Assembly (NCBI GenBank): GCA_009778865.1
Contig: WRFJ01000031.1
Location: 1 to 8,559 of the forward strand
Source: Chloroflexota bacterium
GTDB taxonomy: Bacteria; Chloroflexota; Dehalococcoidia; Dehalococcoidales; WRFJ01
Direction: 5' to 3'
DNA length: 8,559 nucleotides
In this document: piece by piece, positions 6,256 to 8,559 of the stretch
Position numbering within the stretch: position 1 is the first letter of the stretch
How the letters are laid out: each line of letters starts with the position of its first letter
Notes under the pieces: model-generated
Told to the model about the DNA's origin: nothing
The model's database searches: none
What the model saw: the letters and a program-made list of their open reading frames with translations, nothing else
Position numbers and translations under genes: made by a program

Positions 6256-6588
6256 TTATTTATTCTCCAGTAGACGGGATATATTGTGGCTTGTATGGCG
6301 CCACTCCTCGGTTAATGCTGCCAATATTTTTTGACCGTCTTCACTTAGGAGATAATATTTGCGTGGGCGGCTTTCATCGGTACTCCAGGAGCTTTGCAAA
6401 AGATTTTGGCTTTCCAAACGGCGTAAAAGCGGGTAGAGTGTATTGGCTTCTATAGGTACCTCAAGCTCTTCTAGTTTCTGTAGCAGTGAATAACCATACT
6501 GCGGTTTTTTCAATTGGCTTAAAACCGCTAAAATCAGAGTGCCGCGTCGCAACTCAATTATTAAATTATCTATTATTTGCTGGTCCAT
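6256..6588 (-). CDS. PadR-family transcriptional regulator
   Basis: The 110-residue protein matches the small PadR (PF03551-type) form: LRRGTLILAVLSQL (13-26), YGYSLLQKLEEL (31-42), then the recognition-helix and wing signature ANTLYPLLRRLESQNLL (48-64) and RPRKYYLLSEDGQKIL (74-89), with a short C-terminal helix for dimerisation. Such proteins are cytosolic winged-helix dimers, usually repressors of their own operon released by small ligands or by signals at the envelope. It is the first gene of the operon. GAGG (plus 6596-6599) lies 7 nt before the ATG. A 36-bp dyad covers the promoter just upstream, which fits autorepression. The target list and ligand cannot be read from sequence. All key regions are intact. 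Confidence 0.94.
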   Translation of the reverse strand: MDQQIIDNLIIELRRGTLILAVLSQLKKPQYGYSLLQKLEELEVPIEANTLYPLLRRLESQNLLQSSWSTDESRPRKYYLLSEDGQKILAALTEEWRHTSHNISRLLENK

Positions 6589-6605
6589 ATTGGTGCCTCG
6601 TTTTT

Positions 6606-6635
6606 ATAATACTGTATGACACACAATATTGTCAA
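6606..6635 (-). promoter_or_regulatory. Promoter of the padR operon
   Basis: On the minus strand a perfect TTGACA (plus 6630-6635) is followed 18 nt later by TATTAT (plus 6606-6611), one base off consensus. The expected start is about 6599, which puts the GAGG ribosome binding site at the extreme 5' end and gives a leader of only about 11 nt. It is the strongest promoter match in the window. Confidence 0.75.
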
Positions 6636-6645
6636 TAATACAGTA
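6610..6645. promoter_or_regulatory. Probable PadR autoregulatory operator (concentric dyad)
   Basis: TACTGTAT (6610-6617) and ATACAGTA (6638-6645) are perfect 8-bp inverted arms. Exactly centred between them is the 10-bp palindrome ACAATATTGT (6623-6632). An offset inner pair, TGACA (6617-6621) and TGTCA (6630-6634), has an 8-nt spacer, reminiscent of the ATGT-N8-ACAT arrangement described for PadR sites. The dyad overlaps the -35, the spacer and the edge of the -10, so a bound dimer would block initiation. Assignment to this PadR is inferred from position. Confidence 0.6.
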
Positions 6646-6693
6646 AAATGTTTTACAAATTTAATTGCAGTACAGTTGTTAAATACCTGATTT

Positions 6694-6735
6694 TTAACAC
6701 AAAAATGGACACTTAAGTGTCCATTTTTGTGTTAA
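6694..6735 (-). terminator. Intrinsic terminator after tyrS, a perfect 42-bp palindrome
   Basis: Halves 6694-6714 and 6715-6735 are exact reverse complements with no spacer. The GC part TGGACAC...GTGTCCA around a TTAA loop is followed on either strand by TTTTTGTGTT, a good U-rich tract. It lies 14 nt after the tyrS stop and upstream of the padR promoter, so it isolates the two operons and can terminate in both directions. Confidence 0.85.
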
Positions 6736-6749
6736 CGCGTATAAATATT

Positions 6750-7934
6750 TTATTTTATCAATCTCAAGAAGCGGCGTTTGCCAACTTTTAAAATATCTTG
6801 ATCTTTTAATCCTTGAGCGTCATTTATTTTTTGGCCGTTTACCGAAACTGAGCCCTGCTCTATTAAACGAGCGGCTGCATTTTTACTGTCAGCTAGGCCA
6901 CTTTCAAAAAGTAAGTTTTTCAGTTCGATAATTTTAGAGAAATCCACAGTATATTCCGGTATATCATCAGGTATCTCTTTATTTTGTACAGTATGCATAA
7001 AGAAGTCGGCGGCTTTTTCTGCTTCTTTATGCGAGTAAAGCTGTTTGATAATTTCTTGAGCCAGCAGTTTTTTAAACTGCATAGGATTAGCGCCTTTTTT
7101 GACTTGTTCCTGCATATCTGCTATCTGGCACATAGGCAGATCGGTTAGCAGTTCAAAATAGGTAAAGATTATGTCATCACGTATGCTCATGACTTTACCG
7201 TATATTTGTTCCGGTGCCTCAGATACGCCTATGTAATTATGCAAAGACTTGCTCATCTTTTTAGTGCCGTCAGTGCCTACTAAAAGCGGTACCAGCAGCA
7301 CTTGTTGAGGAGACTGTTCGTACACCTCCTGCAGATCACGGCCCACTAACAGATTAAATTTTTGGTCGGTGCCGCCACACTCTACATCGCTTTTAAGCAT
7401 GACCGAGTCATAGCCTTGCAGCATAGGGTAGATTAATTCGGTAATAGTGATAGGTTGTTGTTCGGTAAAACGCTTATTAAAATCCTCGCGGGCCAGCATT
7501 TGGGCTACGGTAAATTTACTGGTAAGCTCAAATATATTTGATAGGTTAAAGTTGCCCAGCCACTCACTTTGCCAGCGCACTTCGGTCTTATCTTTATCGG
7601 CAATTTTAAAGAACTGCTCCATATAAGTAACGGCGTTTTCTTTAACTTGCTGAGCAGTGAGCATGGGACGAGTTTGGCTTTTACCGCTGGGATCCCCTAT
7701 CTGCGCTGTCCAGTCGCCTACCAAAAGCACCACTTGATGCCCCATGTCTTGAAATTGGCGCAGTTTGCGTAAAACTACCATATGTCCCAGATGAATATCA
7801 GGGTAGGAGGGGTCAAAGCCGCACTTAAAGCGCAATTTCTTACCGCTTTTAAGCAATTTTAATAAAGCGTCTTCACTAATAATCTCCTGTACGCCTCGGC
7901 GCACAAGTTGCTGTAAGTCGGAATTGCTGTTCAT
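6750..7934 (-). CDS. tyrS: Tyrosyl-tRNA synthetase, TyrZ-type
   Basis: This 394-residue class Ic synthetase charges tRNA-Tyr in the cytosol. The catalytic domain carries the HIGH-type motif HLGH (48-51) within CGFDPSYPDIHLGHMVVL, LVGDWTAQIGDPSG (71-84), the QGYDS and GGTDQKFN substrate-pocket segments (173-177, 187-194) and KMSKS (226-230). A C-terminal S4 RNA-binding domain covers about 335-394 (AAARLIEQGSVSVNGQKI). The FDPxxPDIHLGH and QIGDPSG wording is closer to the Bacillus TyrZ group than to the E. coli-like TyrS group. The start codon overlaps the ribF stop as ATGA, with AAGGA (plus 7941-7945) at 6 nt spacing. The direct overlap leaves no room for a T-box leader here, so any tRNA-responsive control would have to act upstream of ribF, outside the window. 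The gene is intact and ends at a strong terminator. Confidence 0.96.
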   Translation of the reverse strand: MNSNSDLQQLVRRGVQEIISEDALLKLLKSGKKLRFKCGFDPSYPDIHLGHMVVLRKLRQFQDMGHQVVLLVGDWTAQIGDPSGKSQTRPMLTAQQVKENAVTYMEQFFKIADKDKTEVRWQSEWLGNFNLSNIFELTSKFTVAQMLAREDFNKRFTEQQPITITELIYPMLQGYDSVMLKSDVECGGTDQKFNLLVGRDLQEVYEQSPQQVLLVPLLVGTDGTKKMSKSLHNYIGVSEAPEQIYGKVMSIRDDIIFTYFELLTDLPMCQIADMQEQVKKGANPMQFKKLLAQEIIKQLYSHKEAEKAADFFMHTVQNKEIPDDIPEYTVDFSKIIELKNLLFESGLADSKNAAARLIEQGSVSVNGQKINDAQGLKDQDILKVGKRRFLRLIK

Positions 7935-8559
7935 CTAGTTTCCTTTAAGATAGTATGTGCCTTTTGCACGTCTTCTTGTATTTGTATAGCCAATTGTTCG
8001 ACATTTTCAAAGCGTATTTCATTGCGTATAAAACTTATTATATCAGTTCTTAGCTCCTTACCGTAAAGATTGCCGTTAAAATTAAGCAGATGCACTTCAA
8101 AAGTTTTAGCTGAGGCATCAAAAGTAGGGCGGTAACCTATGTTAAGCACCCCGTCATAAATTGTTTTCTCTACGGTAACTTTAACGGCGTATACGCCACC
8201 TTTAGGCAGAAGCTTTAGCAGTGGTACATTTATATTGGCGGTAGGAAAACCCCAAAGACGTCCTCTTTTAGCCCCCTCCACTACTTTGCCCAGCACCATA
8301 TAATTATGCCCTAACAGGGAGGTGGCTTTTATAAGTTCGTTTTCGGCTAAGTCCATGCGTATATTCGTAGAGCTTACCGTCTGTCCGTTAATCTGCACTG
8401 GCGGTACTTTAGTGACGTTAAAGCCCGTTTGCTGCCCCAGTTTTTTCAAAGCTTCATAGTTGCCTTTACGCCCTTGTCCTAAAGCAAAATCGTGGCCTAT
8501 AATAAGTTCTTTAACCCCTAGAGTAACTTGCATAATCTGCATAAACTCAGTAGCATCCA
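7931..8559 (-). CDS. ribF: Bifunctional riboflavin kinase/FAD synthetase RibF (partial, 5' end outside window)
   Basis: About 209 C-terminal residues are present; the full protein is usually near 310. The reading frame is open to the right edge (DATEF precedes the first in-window Met at 8542), so that Met is internal and the gene starts outside. The end of the FAD synthetase (nucleotidyltransferase) domain shows GHDFALGQGRKGN and SSTNIR. The riboflavin kinase domain follows with GRLWGFPTANI, NIGYRPTF, and FEVHLLNF, whose Glu is the expected catalytic base. The enzyme converts riboflavin to FMN and FAD in the cytosol. The stop codon TGA overlaps the tyrS ATG, so the two genes are translationally coupled. 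The more usual neighbours of ribF in Bacillota are truB and rpsO; truB could lie to the right. Confidence 0.95.
   Translation of the reverse strand, partial: DATEFMQIMQVTLGVKELIIGHDFALGQGRKGNYEALKKLGQQTGFNVTKVPPVQINGQTVSSTNIRMDLAENELIKATSLLGHNYMVLGKVVEGAKRGRLWGFPTANINVPLLKLLPKGGVYAVKVTVEKTIYDGVLNIGYRPTFDASAKTFEVHLLNFNGNLYGKELRTDIISFIRNEIRFENVEQLAIQIQEDVQKAHTILKETR

Noticed and set aside
8540..8542. ATG at 8542 as the start of ribF
   Set aside because: The frame continues open to the window edge with family-like residues, and about 100 N-terminal residues of the nucleotidyltransferase domain would otherwise be missing.

Overview
The window is a stretch of a low-GC bacterial chromosome (roughly 40% GC by eye) in which every gene I can support lies on the minus strand, so transcription runs from right to left. 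Shine-Dalgarno sites of the AGGAG/GAGG type, a TyrZ-type tyrosyl-tRNA synthetase, a PadR/HAAS membrane module and a PdxT-type vitamin B6 gene point to a Bacillota (Firmicutes) member, probably a clostridial or Negativicutes-like anaerobe. No rRNA or species-specific marker is present, so the placement is an inference.

Right part (8559 to 6694): the 3' two thirds of ribF (bifunctional riboflavin kinase/FAD synthetase, cut by the window edge) overlaps tyrS by an ATGA junction. The pair ends at a perfect 42-bp palindrome that is a good intrinsic terminator.

Middle (6645 to 3195): a compact five-gene accessory operon. A near-consensus promoter is covered by a 36-bp dyad and drives padR (small winged-helix repressor), then a polytopic membrane protein with an N-terminal HAAS-like domain, then three consecutive genes for exported or membrane-anchored proteins that appear to be diverged copies of one another (called A, B and C here). 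Genes abut or overlap (1-nt gap, 11-nt overlap, 4-nt overlap, 14-nt gap), so they are surely co-transcribed. PadR plus HAAS modules are usually envelope-related, self-regulated units. The three paralogous cargo proteins are not a family I recognise, and they are the least explained part of the window.

The 406-nt gap 3033-3438 holds no credible gene. It contains a GC-rich mosaic of small palindromes (about 3237-3390), an AT-rich hairpin terminator (3195-3229), and the promoter with an operator-like inverted repeat for the next operon.

Left part (3032 to 1): a class V aminotransferase (serine/alanine-glyoxylate aminotransferase family) is coupled to serA, a long-form phosphoglycerate dehydrogenase with a C-terminal ACT domain. 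Together they plausibly supply the first two steps of serine synthesis, with the aminotransferase in the place of SerC. After a 19-bp perfect inverted repeat comes the 5' part of pdxT, the glutaminase subunit of pyridoxal phosphate synthase, whose product is the cofactor of the aminotransferase.
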